Shown here in pieces: positions 38,001-50,125 of a DNA stretch of 64,000 nucleotides. The position numbers and the translations under genes were made by a program. Within the stretch, counting starts at the first letter, position 1. Each line of letters begins with the position of its first letter. The notes under the pieces were generated by a model. The model was not told the origin of the DNA. It saw only the letters and a list, made by a program, of their open reading frames with translations, and did no database searches. The stretch comes from Pipra filicauda (taxonomy: Eukaryota; Chordata; Aves; Passeriformes; Pipridae). Location of the stretch: contig NW_024104358.1 of NCBI RefSeq assembly GCF_003945595.2, positions 496,001 through 560,000 on the forward strand, written 5' to 3'.

Positions 38001-41000
38001 TCCTAAGTGCTGATATAGCACAGTTTTATATATTATATTGTATGCAGTGTTGTACTCTGAATTTATGCACATTTATTTGCAATCTTTAAGTGTTAATAAG
38101 TTTAACTGTCCATATTTGCTGTGGTTTTAATAGTTCTGTGACGTGGGTTTGCCCTTGTTGTTGTACTTGCATCCTAATGTGTTTTTAAACCTCCTTGGTG
38201 TGATCTTGTGAAAAGAATTTCATAAATTTTTATGGTGAGTTCTGAACCTTAAGAAGGTTGATGGTATTACAGGACCACTGGTCACAAACTGGTAATTAAG
38301 AATGCATTAAAACCTTCACTTAAATCTGGTCTGAAATCCTGTATTTACACCTAAATGCCAGACCTAGTTTTCCAGATTTTCCATAGTAAATCTTCACAAG
38401 ATAGTTGAACTTTCTCTAATATTCCTGTCGACAAATACTTACTAACTACTGCAAAAGAAAGTTAAACTTCTTGTTTTTTGGAAGTGCACTGATTTTTTTC
38501 TTTTGTCTCCCTCCAGCTGTATTAGCACATCCAGTACCACTTTCAAAGCTTGAATTTTGGTACTTTTCAGAATAGGAAATACTTTGGGGTTTATGACTAG
38601 AAATAAAGAAGTTCTTCTTTTTGCAAAGAAAAATCACTAGAATCATTATTAATTGATCTAATTTCTGACACTGGCTGCTGGGCTTAACTAGCCCTCTCTG
38701 GTTCTTAGCTGGCATTCCTGATAGCTTTTCAGTTCCCCTATGGTATGTAACATCCAACTCAATTGGATTAATTTATTTTAGAAAAATTTCATGATGCAAA
38801 ATGTTGATGAAGATGCTGTGATAAGGAAACCAACATTACAGATGAGGAAACTTTTTATATTCTTGACCCACTGTCATCGTTCAGCTGTTGTCCTGTTCTC
38901 ACCTAATCCTTTTTGCTGTGATAGGCAGCATTTTTTCAATCTTGGCTGTCATTGGTACCAAAGAAAGCATTGTTGCAATTTCCCAATACTTTGACACTAT
39001 TGAGATATTTGAGTTCTTAGACCTGCCATGGGTTGCTTAATTTTACCCTTCTTCCTGTGATAACCCAGCCAGTCTGATTTCTTTAGTGGCTCTGGATGTA
39101 TGTGAAAGGCACTACTTGCCCCTCAGTGTAGAGCTCAGACACAGCTAGGAGTAGCTCATACAAATCTTGTGGATCATATATTCTCACACAAAAATGTCCC
39201 TCATTCCATGAACCACTGACCTGAAACATGGCAGCTCTGCTTTGCTGCTGCAGTCATCTGGGCAGGGCATCCTCAGTGGAGGAGGAGAGGAGCATCAGGT
39301 ACTTCCTGTACTCACCGTCTCATTCATGGGGCAGGAGAATCTGTTGATGTGATCCTAAATACTGCAGGAGCTTTTGGTATTGGTTTACTGTGTAGTGACA
39401 TCTTTCTGCTGTGTTAGGCTTATAGTTTTAGGTCAGAAAGTTTAATGCGCTCACCTTGGCTGTGGAAGTGCTTGTCTGTTAATTTAAAATATAGATCAGT
39501 TTACAAGGTAATGAATTTCTGTCCTAGCAATTCAGTAGTAATTAGCAAATGTAGGTTTAAATAAAACCCATTAAGCTTAATACCAGAAGGGAGTTTTGCC
39601 AGCACTAAGAAACATATGCCATTATTACAAAACAAACAAACAAACCATTTCTTGAGCACTGAGCTACTTCTACCTTTTGTACTAAACAATTCTCTGTTGC
39701 AGTTCCCAAAAATGTAGCTTATTCCTTTTTAACTGTATTTGCTTTCTGGGCTTGTAAATTGTTGGGGTGGTTGACTCTCTTTTGGAATAAACAATTCACT
39801 GTTCCAGAATTGGTTAAGCATTTGCACTGGTTTACTAGTGCAAGTCTTGACCCAGTTTTCATTGAAATTAATCCATTTGCAACAAGTGGAAACTGTTAAC
39901 AAGATTTCCTCACTTGTCTTCATATTTTTCAAGTGTTTAATGTTCAGTCTACAGATTTTTTACCTTCTAAGTATAGCATCGTCAGTATTATTTTCACCTA
40001 AGGCTCACCTTAGGTCTGTAGTCTTGTAGTACATTTGAGAGGACTTAGAAAATAGCAAATCAGAAACTGAGAATGCTTTAGTCTGTGTGGAGCAAGTACA
40101 GGTTAGGTTTCTTAGGTGCTGTAGGTCTGGTTTCAAATGAAGCACTTAGGAAAACTATGACGTAATTAGTAGTCTCAGTACATTTGGATGAAAATGAAAT
40201 GATGTGAAATAGCATTAGGACATTCCAGGTGACCCTTTAGAAAACAGTCATGTCTGATATTCTTAATTAACATTTGCTAAGTGTTTAACAGTGATCTTGC
40301 TAAGAGAGGAAAAGACAATCTATATGATGGACTTTTAAGTTAAGCTGTTGTGAGTTTAGCTCTGGGCTTTTTTTTGATAACATAAACATTGTGCACTGCA
40401 GCTGATGTTGTTTAGGGAAGTATCCTTAAAATGACAGCAATTTGCAATTAGTCTTTCTCTTCGGAAAACTTTACTTTTGAACTATGCTGAAAAACTAAAT
40501 TCCATTTAAACTACCTTTCACACTATTTGCATGTACTTTTGTTTTATATGTGTAGAGTACTTTTTCACCCAAAATACGAATGTGCACCAAGGAATACTTT
40601 GGCAAGAGGGAAAGAATTCTTTATTTGGACACCTTCTCAGTAGATTAAGCTGCACTGGAGACAGTTCCATCATGTTTTGAGTACCCAAACTGGCTCTCTG
40701 CAGTGGTAGAATCAGAGGAATTTAGACTCGGTGGGAGGTCTGGAGGTTATCTACTTCAGCCTCCAGCTCAAAGCAGGGTCAACCAGCAAAGTTAGATCCT
40801 GTTGCTCCAGCTCATATCCAGTAGCATTTCAAATATCTGTAAGGATGGAAATTCTGCCTTTTCTGGTCCCTTCTTAAGGGTTGACTTTCACTGTGAAATT
40901 TTTCCTAATGTTACACTGGAATTTTTTCATAACTCATATATCCACTTTCCCTCATCCTTTTGCTGTGTACATTCAAGAAAAGTCCAGCTTTGTCTTTTCT

Positions 41001-44000
41001 ATGATCTTCAGTATGTAGCTGAAGACAGTGATCATGCCTTTTGGCCTTCTCTTCTTGAGACGGAACAAATACAACTTTAATCATCTTGATGGCCTTCCAC
41101 TAGGCATTATTCAGTATGTTCGTGCTTTATATTGATCCCCAAATTGGACAGTTGTTCTGCAGATCCAAATAGAGGGGAATAACAATTTCACTCGACCTGA
41201 TGGGTGCACTCTCTCTAGTATAGCACAGTGTGCAGTTAGTCTTCATTGTTGCAAAAAGATCTGCAGCTGACTCATGTTCAACTTGTCAAAAAGTATCAAA
41301 ATTACCCCAGATCCTTTTCTGCAAATGTGATTTCTATTCAGTCAACTCTCTGCCTGTGCTGTTGTGTGAGTTTATTGTGTGTGCGGATGTAAGATTTTGC
41401 TGCTTTAATTGAAGTTCCCAAGGTAGGCCCCTCTGAACCAGATATCCTACCACTGAGTATATTTATCACGTTCCCCTACTTGGCATTGTCCACAAATTTG
41501 ATACAGTGATTAGGTCAGTAAGTGTGGATTAATCATTAATGAGGATATTAAGAATACTCACCTTAGTATCAATCCTGAGAAACTTCAAGAGTGACCAGCT
41601 ACCATTTGGTCTTAATACTGATGATCCCAGCATTTAGAATTCCATAGCCCTGACAGATTTCCATCAATCTTGTAATCCACCTATCCAAACCACACCTCTC
41701 CAGTTTGACTACAAGACTAGGAGAGATTGTGTCAAAAGCCTGACTAATATGAAAGTAAAGAAAAGCCCCTGCTCTACCCTTGCCACACAGCCAGTCACTA
41801 CTCAGTAGAAGGACATCATGTTTTTCAGGCACAGCACATCTTTGGTAAATCCAGGGTGACTGTTTCCAGTCACCATGACTTTATCATTCATATGTCTGGA
41901 CATGACTTCCAGAAGGGTTTGCTGCATAGTCTTTCTGGAGTCAGGGGTTAGGCTAACCAGCCTGTAGTTTTCTAGATATCACTCCTTGACTTTCTTGCAG
42001 ATGACTAAAGATGTTTCCTTCTTCATCAGGAGCCTCTTCCCCTCTCCAGTAGAAGATTGCATAGAGTGGTCTTATAATATCATCAGACAGCTCCCACAGC
42101 ACTCAGATACATTTTATGCCAGATGATGATATACTTCCTTTTCGGTTTTGTGTAAAGCGTTGCATGCAAAGTTTTTCACATTACATCCTATATCAAAATA
42201 ATATCATGGTAACAACGTTGAAAAAAATTAGGAAAAAGTGAGCTTAAAGCTGTCTTAACAATCCCAGTTGTCACCTTTTGTCCTCATATAGGTGCATATT
42301 GTACAACCTTTATTGCATTATCACATTTGGTTCCTCTTCCCCTCTGCCCACTTTTCTGGAAGAGTCCTTGAGTTATTCTGCTTTTGTTGCAGATGAGGCA
42401 GTGTTTAGATTGAATCAGTATCGTAGTAAATAAGATTATAAAAATCCTGGTTTGTGTATTGGGTAACTGGTATGAGGGTATTGAATAAGCAGGGAATTTG
42501 GGAATGAGAAGCAAGGATTTATTGTGAGCAGTGAGTAACTAACTGGAGGCAGCTCCTGAAAACTGGATTTTTTTTTTTCTCTGCCACAAAACATCCGTGG
42601 CAGTTGTTCATCCTTCTCCTTGTGGTTCATGGTAGCTTTGAATGTGTGGGAAGCTGTTCAAATATGAAATTTAGTTATGAACTTGAACCTGAAGTGTCTC
42701 TGAACAAAGTTAGTAGGCACTCCAGTTTTATCTCTGCTGTTCATGTCACTTAGTTGTCCATCTGTAACTGAGGATCATACATGTATGTGATTTTCATGTT
42801 AAGAAGGGGGATGTAACACTGAGGATTGTGGTGGAGAAGCACCTTGGGGAATGGGTAATTCCATTACAAGCTACATAGTCTAGATGGTACTCAGTAAATA
42901 AGACCTCAGACCTCATTGTTGAATGATAAATAATTGGTATGGAGCAAACATCGATCTACTTGCATGAACGTGCTTCTTCCTCCCTGACAGTGCATACGTG
43001 CAATCCCGTCTGGGTCAATAGGTGAAAAGTACTGAGCATGCAGTGGAGCACAGGCTGTCAGTGGTGCCTTTGCATGTTTCAGGAACACAGAGTTACACAT
43101 GCAGAAGGAGCAGTTTTCCCTTCAGCTATCAGGTGAGGAGCAAGGCAGAAAACCCAGTCTTATTTCTGGTAGGGGTAGAACAGTTATGTCTGTGCGTGAC
43201 ATCAAGAAAAGCTGTGTTAATGTTTAATTGCACAGCAGTTACTGTATTACTGATTAATATTTTTATCCCTTTGGAAAAAAATTATACATAGATTGATATT
43301 ATGATGAAAAGTGGGCCTTGGTATCAGTTGAGCAGACATAAGTTAGAATATCATCTGGCTACTTTAAGAGTGTTTGAGCAAAGTGTTGAGGACATTTTTT
43401 GTATCATATTTTTTTCCAGCTATATGCATATAATATTGTCATTCTTTTGACTATAAAACCGAAAGAAAAAAGAAAGGAGAAGGTTTTTCGACCTTACTTC
43501 AGAGATTTCAATATAAAGGACTCATTTAAAAAAGAGACAGTTTAAATTTCACTTTCCTATCACAAACATTGTGTTTCTGTAGAAATTTCTTGGCTTTGAC
43601 TTACATGGAAACATGGAGGCCACTGTCACCTTCATAAGGCTTTCAACAATCACTTCCTACAGCAGTTTAATGGTCAGAAGGAGTAACATGAGTTCTATGT
43701 CCAGCTCTGGGGTCTGCAGCACAGGAAGGATATGGACCTGTTGGAGCAGGTCCAGAGGAGAGCCACAAAAATGATCAGAGGGATGGAGCACCTCACCCAT
43801 GAGGAAAGGCAGAGAGAGTTGGGGCTGTTCAGTCTGGAGAAGACTCCACAGAGATATTGTAGCAGCCTTTCAGTACCTAAAGGGGCCTGAAAGGCTTCCC
43901 AAGAAAGGTGGGAACACTTTTTAGCAGGGCCTGTTGCAATAGGACAAGGGTAATGGCTTTAGACTAACAGAAGGTCAACTTAGATTAGATATAAGGAAGA

Positions 44001-47000
44001 AATTTTTTATGCTGAGGGTGATGAAACACTTGTCCAGAGAGGAGGTAGATGCCCCATCCCTGAAAACATTCACAGTCAGGCTGGGTTGGTCTCTGAGTAA
44101 CCTGGTCTAGTTGAAGATGCTCACTGGGGGGTTGGATTAGATGACCATTAAACATCACTTCTAACCCAAACTGTTCCATGATTCTATGCTAATGGAAAAG
44201 AACATGATGCCCGTTCTCTGTAGTAGAGTCATAATCAACAAAGTAAGTATAATTTTTTAATTCTGCCAAGATTTATGCAAATAAAGGTACTACTGTTACT
44301 AATATTTAATGTTTTATTACACTGAGATGTCCTTCTGGCCTGTACAGTTGTAGATCTTCAACAGAGCAGGTGAAAACTATAGCTGTCACAGCATTCAGAG
44401 GTATGGTCTTTTATATAAGATTTTCAAGGTGGAAAGCCCTCTTTGTTTATTTTTTTCTTAAGCAGGAGAGCCTGTACAATATAGGCAAGTACTGTTGATG
44501 TTTTTACAGGCACCAGTTGGAATATGATCTTACTCGTCCACAGTGTTTACACTATTTTCTTTGCCTGAAGAAGGGACTTCTAACAAATAGCTTGAGTGCA
44601 GCATAATGACTCATGTTTTGGTTTTAAAATTTGAAGGATAGATGAGCTTAAAATGAGGAGAGAGATGGGAACAGTGTTGAAGGAAAGTTCTGATGCATCT
44701 CTGGTAGTAAGTTGTGAATTGGTCTAGACAGCACTGATTTCAAATGAAATGAAAGTGAATCAAAAATTAGTTTTAGTAGAAATTTCATTTCAGTTGAAGT
44801 TGAAATTACTGTGTCCTACTGAACCCAAATCTGTATGAAACGTGGCAAGTTCTTTATGGCAGATTTTCTTTTCCTTGAAAGACAGCTATTTTCTGCATGT
44901 ATGTTACAGTTCTCCCACATAATTTCATTTATGTGGGTTTTGTGCTTCAGTACCTGTTTTCGTGACTGACTTACCTGACCTATGCCTACTGAGGTATTGT
45001 TGGTTACTGGAAGGTGCAGTCCTTGCCAACTCCATCCTGCTGGCCATAGTGCTTGCAGGGTCAATCAAAATGGGTAGTTAATCACATCGAATATTAGTAT
45101 CACCAAAGAAGACCTCTTAGGATTGGTTTACAGTCACATCCCTTTCCTGACAGAAAGGGACTAACAGAAACCTACCTGTCAAATGTAACTTGAATTTAGG
45201 TCTCTTAAACTCATTATAAACTTCCAGTCAGATCCCTTTTCTGACAGAAAGGGACTAACAAAAACCTGCCTGTCAGATGTAACTTGAACTTAGGTCTCTT
45301 AGATCATTACAAACTGCCTCATATAAGATAGTTTCCCTGTGCTATCTTAAAACAGATAAAGTCAGAAGCTGTAGCATATATGTGGGATGAAGTACTTTCT
45401 CTTGTTTCATACAACTGTTAATCCTGAGAAGCAGTCCAGAGTTCAACTAAGTCATTTCAATAGAAGGAGGAAAGAGTGGGAGACAACTTGCAAGCAATCT
45501 GTTCAAACAAAAATTTGTCATTACTGCAGAAGCTGCTTACAGAACTTGCCCATTTCCCAAGAAGGCCATTTCACCTATCTTTCCAAGGTTAGACCTGGGT
45601 TGAGGTGTTCTTACTGGCTCAGCAAAGTCTTAAACAGAGGCCAGCACTTCCAGTGGTGTAGAACATATTAATTATGTATTACTTTGTGGTGTGAGCCACT
45701 GCCTGTCAAAGATCAGTAACAAAGATCACTCTATGCATTTCAATTAGGAGACCATGCTCTCTGAAGTGGATATTTTCTCCTCTCTTTATACTTTCACCAG
45801 CCTAGCAATCCAGGGATAGTGCTTCATCTTAGATGCTTTTTTCTGTCGCTAGAAAAAGTAGAAGAGCTAAAAAAATAGGTCTTCACTGAAGACAAGGATC
45901 TAAAATTATCTTCAGATAAATAAAGAAACAATTTTATACTTCCTGTCTTTACAGATGCTTTGAAAACAAATGAAATCCAGTTTGAAGGTTCCCTTGTCTA
46001 ATATCAAATAAAGATCAAGCAATTTACAGTGTCATAATGCTTGCACAGGAAAGGAAAACAATCTTACAGAATGAGTCTTTTGGGCATAACTTGCATAAAG
46101 TTCATGTGAGTTTACCTAAGTAACAGTATTTAACAATACAATTAGACATGGATGAAGAGAGAACACGGTCTGCTTATCAGAGGTCAATGGTTCTTATTTC
46201 TGTCTGACTTGAATAACCATCACTGACTGTTCTCCCTTCATTCCTATTGATGAAGGTTTTGAAAAATCTTGAAATGACATGCCCTCAGTATCAGCCTGCG
46301 TTAAACTAGTAGTTTTGATGTGACGTTCACTGATTTCTTTAAGATTGAATGTTGAGGATGGCAAATAGAAACATGTTTAAAAATGCCACAGGTATGAACG
46401 TGCTTGTTTATCTCATCCCGCTTGTGCTTTCTCAAGCATCAAGACCTTTGTAGGAAGACACTTGCAGTTCTGTCATTTGGGTGCTGTGGTAACTACATGA
46501 TTCTTAGTTTTCTCTCTCGTCTTTAGGAGTTGGATCTCTGCTATATATTATGAAGTCTTGGATCAGCAAATGGAAATGAAAGAAGCATTAGATAAATGCC
46601 CATAGTTATCTTTAAAACACTTTTTAGTCTGTCAAATGCTTGATTAGAAATTCAGTGTTATTGCACATGAACTGTCCTACCTCTGTTTTCACATCCTGCT
46701 CAGGAGTCTGGAACTGCATGTTGTCTCTTCTTCCAGGAAATGTGTCCCCCGAAATCTGTGTTCAGTAATATTTCCCTTACTATGTTCCCCATATAAACCT
46801 AATTACTATATTACTTCAGACTGTTTTTACAGGTCTGAAATTAATGGGCTTCCTTTTTTACTCTGGACTTCTTTCCCAACTGACCATCTGGGCATCTTAA
46901 AACATTGTTGTGTTGTCTGCATCAAAATGTTTTCAGGACATTGCTTCTTTTGTTGCTTCATTTTATCACTGTTCCAGTTGCTTTGGTTGTATTACTGATC

Positions 47001-48107
47001 TGAGTCGCCCTTTTAATGTATTGCCATTTGTGTAGTGTCAATAACAAAGTTATGTCAAACCTGAAACATTTTGTTTTCTTTTGATGGTAGCAAGTCTTTC
47101 CTGTTCTTTCCCTTTACTTGGAACTCCAGACTTCCCTAATGAATAAGTAGTTTGATCTCTAATGTGAGAAGGCTGACATCTTGTCAAATCAGAATGAAAT
47201 GAAGGACATGCTGTGTATTGTTAACAACAACCTAACTTAGTTCTCAACAGCTTCGATTTGAGCAGGAGAATGAATAAACGAGACAATAAATATGGGTATT
47301 ATTGTGAAACATGAAAGGTTAAGGAAATTGTATGATGTCTTAATGCCCAGATCTTTCTTCTGTAAAGACATAATTTTTAAGTTTTGGTTATGCAACCAAA
47401 TAAAAGCAAGTTTGCTGTTCTTCTTTTCCTTCACATGCTTCTGCAGTTTGCAAAAACAAATACATAAAATTAAAGAATTCAGCATGCTTGGGAGAACCTT
47501 TTTCAAGACAGGACTCTAAGCACATCACAGTTGACCTACATAGGCAGAAGGGCTGCAAAAGCTTGATTTTCTTCACCTATACCTTGTGCTTTGTTCAAAC
47601 TTCTACTGTTAATCCCTCATTTTTCTGCAAACCCAAGTTACAAAACATATTCACATAAATTTACCTGTTCCCTGAGTTGTTTCTTCCTATTTGCGATGCT
47701 CTCCTTTGGACTTTGAAAAGTGGGGAATGATCTCCACAAACCTCCAGCTTTTGAAGGTGTCAGGTGTTCTGATAAAAAGAATGCTGTGAAGAGAACAGCA
47801 TTGACCCTGTAGCCATAGTCCTTAACTTTTGAGGCTTTCTTGTATTTTTAGGATGTGATTTTAAGGGGATGTATTATCCCACTAATAGTGCTCACAGACA
47901 ACTGAGGAAAAGGTTCATATAGCATTTCATAACGCTGTAACTTTTGTTGAATTTTTGAGTGTGTTAATTGAACTGATCACAAAAAAACCTGATAATAAAC
48001 TCTTTCCACAGAAACTGAAACAGAAGAATCAGCAGCTGAAGCAGATCATGGATCAGTTACGGAATCTTATTTGGGACATAAATGCCATGTTGGCAATGAG
48101 GAATTGA
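31881..48107 (+). CDS. MED30: MED30, Mediator complex subunit 30 (4 coding exons)
   Basis: Joined exons 31881-32054, 32928-33086, 36814-36924 and 48012-48107 give 179 residues plus TGA. Mediator links transcription factors to RNA polymerase II in the nucleus. MED30 is a metazoan subunit assigned to the head module. Recognition rests on the N-terminal MSTPPL start, the [20 protein letters not shown] helix, [18 protein letters not shown] central helix residues, the acidic VEEDGSK loop, and the [18 protein letters not shown] coiled-coil end with the LAMRN C-terminus. Human MED30 is 178 residues (known). The extra length lies in exon 3 (GAASQ region), with one residue fewer in exon 1. All introns are phase 0 with GT-AG ends. 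The ATG has G at -3. No frame damage is seen, so the gene appears intact. Confidence 0.97.
32055..32927 (+). other. MED30: MED30 intron 1
   Basis: An 873-bp phase 0 intron, AT-rich, with no repeat family recognised. The acceptor is GGTTCTCTTAAG just before 32928. Confidence 0.85.
32928..33086 (+). CDS. MED30: MED30 coding exon 2
   Basis: Encodes residues 59-111, from LPNGVTYHT to DPVPIE, the main helical core. The donor GAA|GTAAGT is a perfect consensus. The length of 159 bases is divisible by three, so skipping this exon would keep the frame. A human short isoform lacking exon 2 is known to me from the literature. Confidence 0.95.
33330..33830 (+). mobile_element. CR1 LINE 3' part in MED30 intron 2
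   Basis: Translation on + shows [20 protein letters not shown] (33330s), then [13 protein letters not shown] and the ORF2 tail, with frameshifts. It ends near the TTTTCCAACCTAATTCATTC motif. It has the same orientation as the gene. The CR1 tail motif is degenerate, so the insertion is old. Confidence 0.92.
33831..36091 (+). other. MED30: MED30 intron 2, middle
   Basis: AT-rich intronic sequence. It holds an (ATTC)n run at about 34443-34460 and two 15-bp units of TCTAGACTACTACTT at 34473-34502. A short CR1 3'-end-like scrap (GGTCTTTTCCAGCC then TATGATTCTGTG) lies at about 35893-35930. Confidence 0.5.
36092..36408 (-). mobile_element. CR1 LINE 3' end in MED30 intron 2, antisense
   Basis: Starts with repeated AGAATCATAGAAT words, the reverse complement of the CR1 terminus, then TTGAGTCCAACTCCTGGCCC. 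Translated on the - strand it shows the CR1 ORF2 tail ([22 protein letters not shown]). It lies about 400 bp before exon 3 and is the same CR1 type as the copy starting at 48783. Confidence 0.92.
36814..36924 (+). CDS. MED30: MED30 coding exon 3
   Basis: Encodes residues 112-148, [10 protein letters not shown] through EIMEVNK. The acceptor is TTGTTTTCACAG and the donor is AAG|GTAAGA. Compared with human (recalled), the stretch after the acidic loop reads GAASQL in place of AGPP, two residues longer. The exon is 111 bases long and frame-neutral. Confidence 0.95.
36925..40704 (+). other. MED30: MED30 intron 3, first part
   Basis: AT-rich intronic sequence with a T/G-rich microsatellite (listed separately). 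No other repeat family was recognised. Open frames of up to 103 codons have no domain. Confidence 0.5.
37106..37196. repeat. T/G-rich microsatellite
   Basis: Interrupted runs of TTTG, TTGG and GGTTT units end in a poly-T tract, in MED30 intron 3. Confidence 0.85.
40705..42125 (-). mobile_element. old CR1 LINE in MED30 intron 3, antisense
   Basis: A strongly diverged CR1 read on the - strand. The 3' UTR side (CCTCCAGCTCAAAGCAGGGTC) is at 40760-40780. A reverse-transcriptase remnant with [21 protein letters not shown] lies at 41599-41832, where the canonical form would be an [13 protein letters not shown] motif A. Many stops break the frame. It is more decayed than the other copies, so it is probably the oldest CR1 here. 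Both ends are approximate. Confidence 0.85.
42126..43689 (+). other. MED30: MED30 intron 3, nothing recognised
   Basis: AT-rich intronic sequence with short chance open frames only. Confidence 0.45.
43690..44190 (+). mobile_element. CR1 LINE 3' part in MED30 intron 3
   Basis: Contains the CR1 ORF2 tail ([19 protein letters not shown] from about 43740, then [15 protein letters not shown] near 43985) and the 3' UTR, ending CTGTTCCATGATTCTATG at 44172-44188. It has the same orientation as MED30. The reading frame is broken by stops. Confidence 0.92.
44191..48011 (+). other. MED30: MED30 intron 3, last part
   Basis: AT-rich intronic sequence with the 94-bp duplication (listed separately). The acceptor CTCTTTCCACAG precedes exon 4. 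No other repeat was recognised. Confidence 0.5.
45131..45318. repeat. 94-bp tandem duplication
   Basis: Two adjacent units start CAGTCACATCCC (45131) and CAGTCAGATCCC (45225). They differ at about eight positions plus a small indel near the end. Each unit contains CCCTTT(C/T)CTGACAGAAAGGG, a 7-bp inverted repeat around a 6-base loop. The second copy keeps it with one G-T pair. Confidence 0.9.
48012..48107 (+). CDS. MED30: MED30 coding exon 4
   Basis: Encodes residues 149-179, [11 protein letters not shown] through LAMRN, then TGA at 48105-48107. This is the C-terminal Gln/Leu-rich coiled coil and the most conserved part of the family. Confidence 0.96.
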   Translation, partial: KLKQKNQQLKQIMDQLRNLIWDINAMLAMRN

Positions 48108-48231
48108 ACAAGGAAAATCAAACTTTGTATTTGAAGAAGATACAAATGTCATTGGATATGCTTAACTTCCTTGTAAGAAGAAACATATTTTCCTACAATC
48201 ATATTGCAGTAATGTTTGAAAAGTCTTCAAG

Positions 48232-48290
48232 ATTAAAATGTTGGTTTTTTTCTAATAACTTAAATGGTGTTGGGTTTGTTTTTATAGAAG
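48232..48290 (+). terminator. MED30: candidate MED30 poly(A) site
   Basis: ATTAAA at 48232-48237 lies 125 bp after the stop codon. It is followed by a GT-rich stretch (GGTGTTGGGTTTGTTTTT, about 48267-48284), the usual layout of a cleavage site. A canonical AATAAA further on at 51030 is an alternative that would give a 2.9-kb 3' UTR running through two CR1 copies. Confidence 0.35.
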
Positions 48291-48782
48291 ATACGTCCTA
48301 CAGGTTTTACCTGAGTGTTTCCCTTAGGCTGTACAGCATCAGTAACTTACAGTAATAATTTGGATTGCTATGCACATGAGGGGGTTTATAAATGAAGTGT
48401 TTCTGGATTTTCTTTATAATACAATTAACAGTTTTAAAAACCTGTTTGCATACATCAAACAGCCTCTATGGACAGGAAGGGTTGCAAGACAGGAAAGTCG
48501 CTCCAGAAAGCTACGGGGTCAAAATCAGCAATCTGATACTGCAATTCGATATGTTCTCCATTGTGGGAACTTACACTGCAGGCTGCTATACCATACAAGT
48601 TCATCTTATTCCAATGTCCTATCCTATTCCATACATTAGATAAATCAGAGCAAAATTCAAAAGCTACATAAAAATTATATCCTTATGGATATAATTAAGT
48701 CTTTTTAAAGGAAGACTACCTTAACTTCTTTTGCAATTACATGTTGTAATTTCTTGAGTACTACTCTAGGTATTGTATGGTG
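48291..48782. other. MED30 3' flank, nothing recognised
   Basis: AT-rich sequence between the candidate poly(A) site and the next CR1. It may be 3' UTR if a distal poly(A) site is used. Confidence 0.4.
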
Positions 48783-50125
48783 AATCATAGAATATGCTGA
48801 GTTGGAAGGGACTCATCGGTATCACCAAGTCCAACTCCTGCCCTTGCACAGGACCGCCCCCAGGAATCACACCGTGTGCCTGCGAGCACTGTCCAAACAC
48901 TTCTTCAACTCAGGCAGGCTTGGTGCTGTGACCGCTTCCCTGGGGAGCCTGTTGTGGGTTCCTTCCAACTTGGCATATTCTGTTCTGTTCTGATATCCGA
49001 CCAAAACCTCCCCTGCTTCAGCTTCATGCCATTTCCTCGAGTCCTGTCACTGGTCACAAGAGATTGGTACCTGCCCCTCCTCTTCCCCTCACGAGGAAGT
49101 TGTAACTGCAATGGCTTCTCCCCTCAGTCTTCTCTTCTCTAGGCTGAACAGACCAAGTGACCTCAGCTGGTCCTCATAAGCCTTCCCCTCAAAGCCCATC
49201 ACCATCCTCACTCCTCTCCTTTGGATGCTTTCTAATACTTTAGTGTCATTTTATATTGTGGTGCCCAAAACTGCACGCAATATTCAAGGTGAGGCTGCCC
49301 CAGTGCAGAGCAGAAGGGGACAATCCCCTCCCTCGACCGGCTAGTGGTGCTTTGCCTGATGCCCCCCAGGACACGGTTGGCCCTCCTGGCTACCAAGGCA
49401 CTGCTGACTCATATTCAACTTGCCATTGACCAGGACCCCCAGGTCCCTTTTCACAGTGCTGCTCTCCAGGCTCTCATTCCCTGGTCTATACACACAACCA
49501 GCATTGCCCTATCCCAGGTGTAGAAGCCAGAACTTACCCTTGTTAAACTTCATTCGGTTGGTGACTGTCCAGCCCTCTAATTTATGAAGATCTCTCTGCA
49601 GGGCCTCTCTGCCCTCGAGGGATTCAACAGCTCCTCCCTACTTAGTGTTGTTGGCAAACTTAGTATTCCTTTGAGTCCTGGGTCCACGTCATTAATGGAG
49701 ATGTTGAAGAGAACTGGGCTGAGGATAGAGCCTTGTCAAACCCTACTAGTGACCTTGCACCATCCTGATGTCACCCCATTCACTGTAACTCTTTGTGCTC
49801 AACCCATGAGCCATTTGCTCACTCATCACATAACATGGTTATTCAGCTATATGCTGGACATTTTGTCCAGAAGAATCCTGTGAGAGACAGTATCAAAACC
49901 TTTGCTGAAATCTGAAAAGATTACATCTACTGGCTTTCCTAGATCAATTAGGTGGGTTATCCTGTTGTAGAAGTAAATCAGGTTCTGCAAGCAGGACTTC
50001 CCCCTCATGAAGCCTTGCTGGCTGTGACAGACTGACCAGTGATGTATTCCTGTAGCATTATGTATGGCTGGAATACTTTGGTTTTCTTTACCAGAATGCA
50101 CTGAATAAACTGCTCATTAATCTTT
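48783..50125 (-). mobile_element. CR1 LINE, about 1.3 kb, antisense, decayed
   Basis: Begins GAATCATAGAAT (3' terminus in reverse) and reads back through the ORF2 tail (SDRTRGNGMKLKQGRFWSD at 48905-49111 on -) to the reverse-transcriptase motif A region (DFSKGFDTVSHRILLDK at 49847-50101 on -). It is 5'-truncated before motif A's upstream fingers region. The reading frame is interrupted by stops. Confidence 0.93.
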
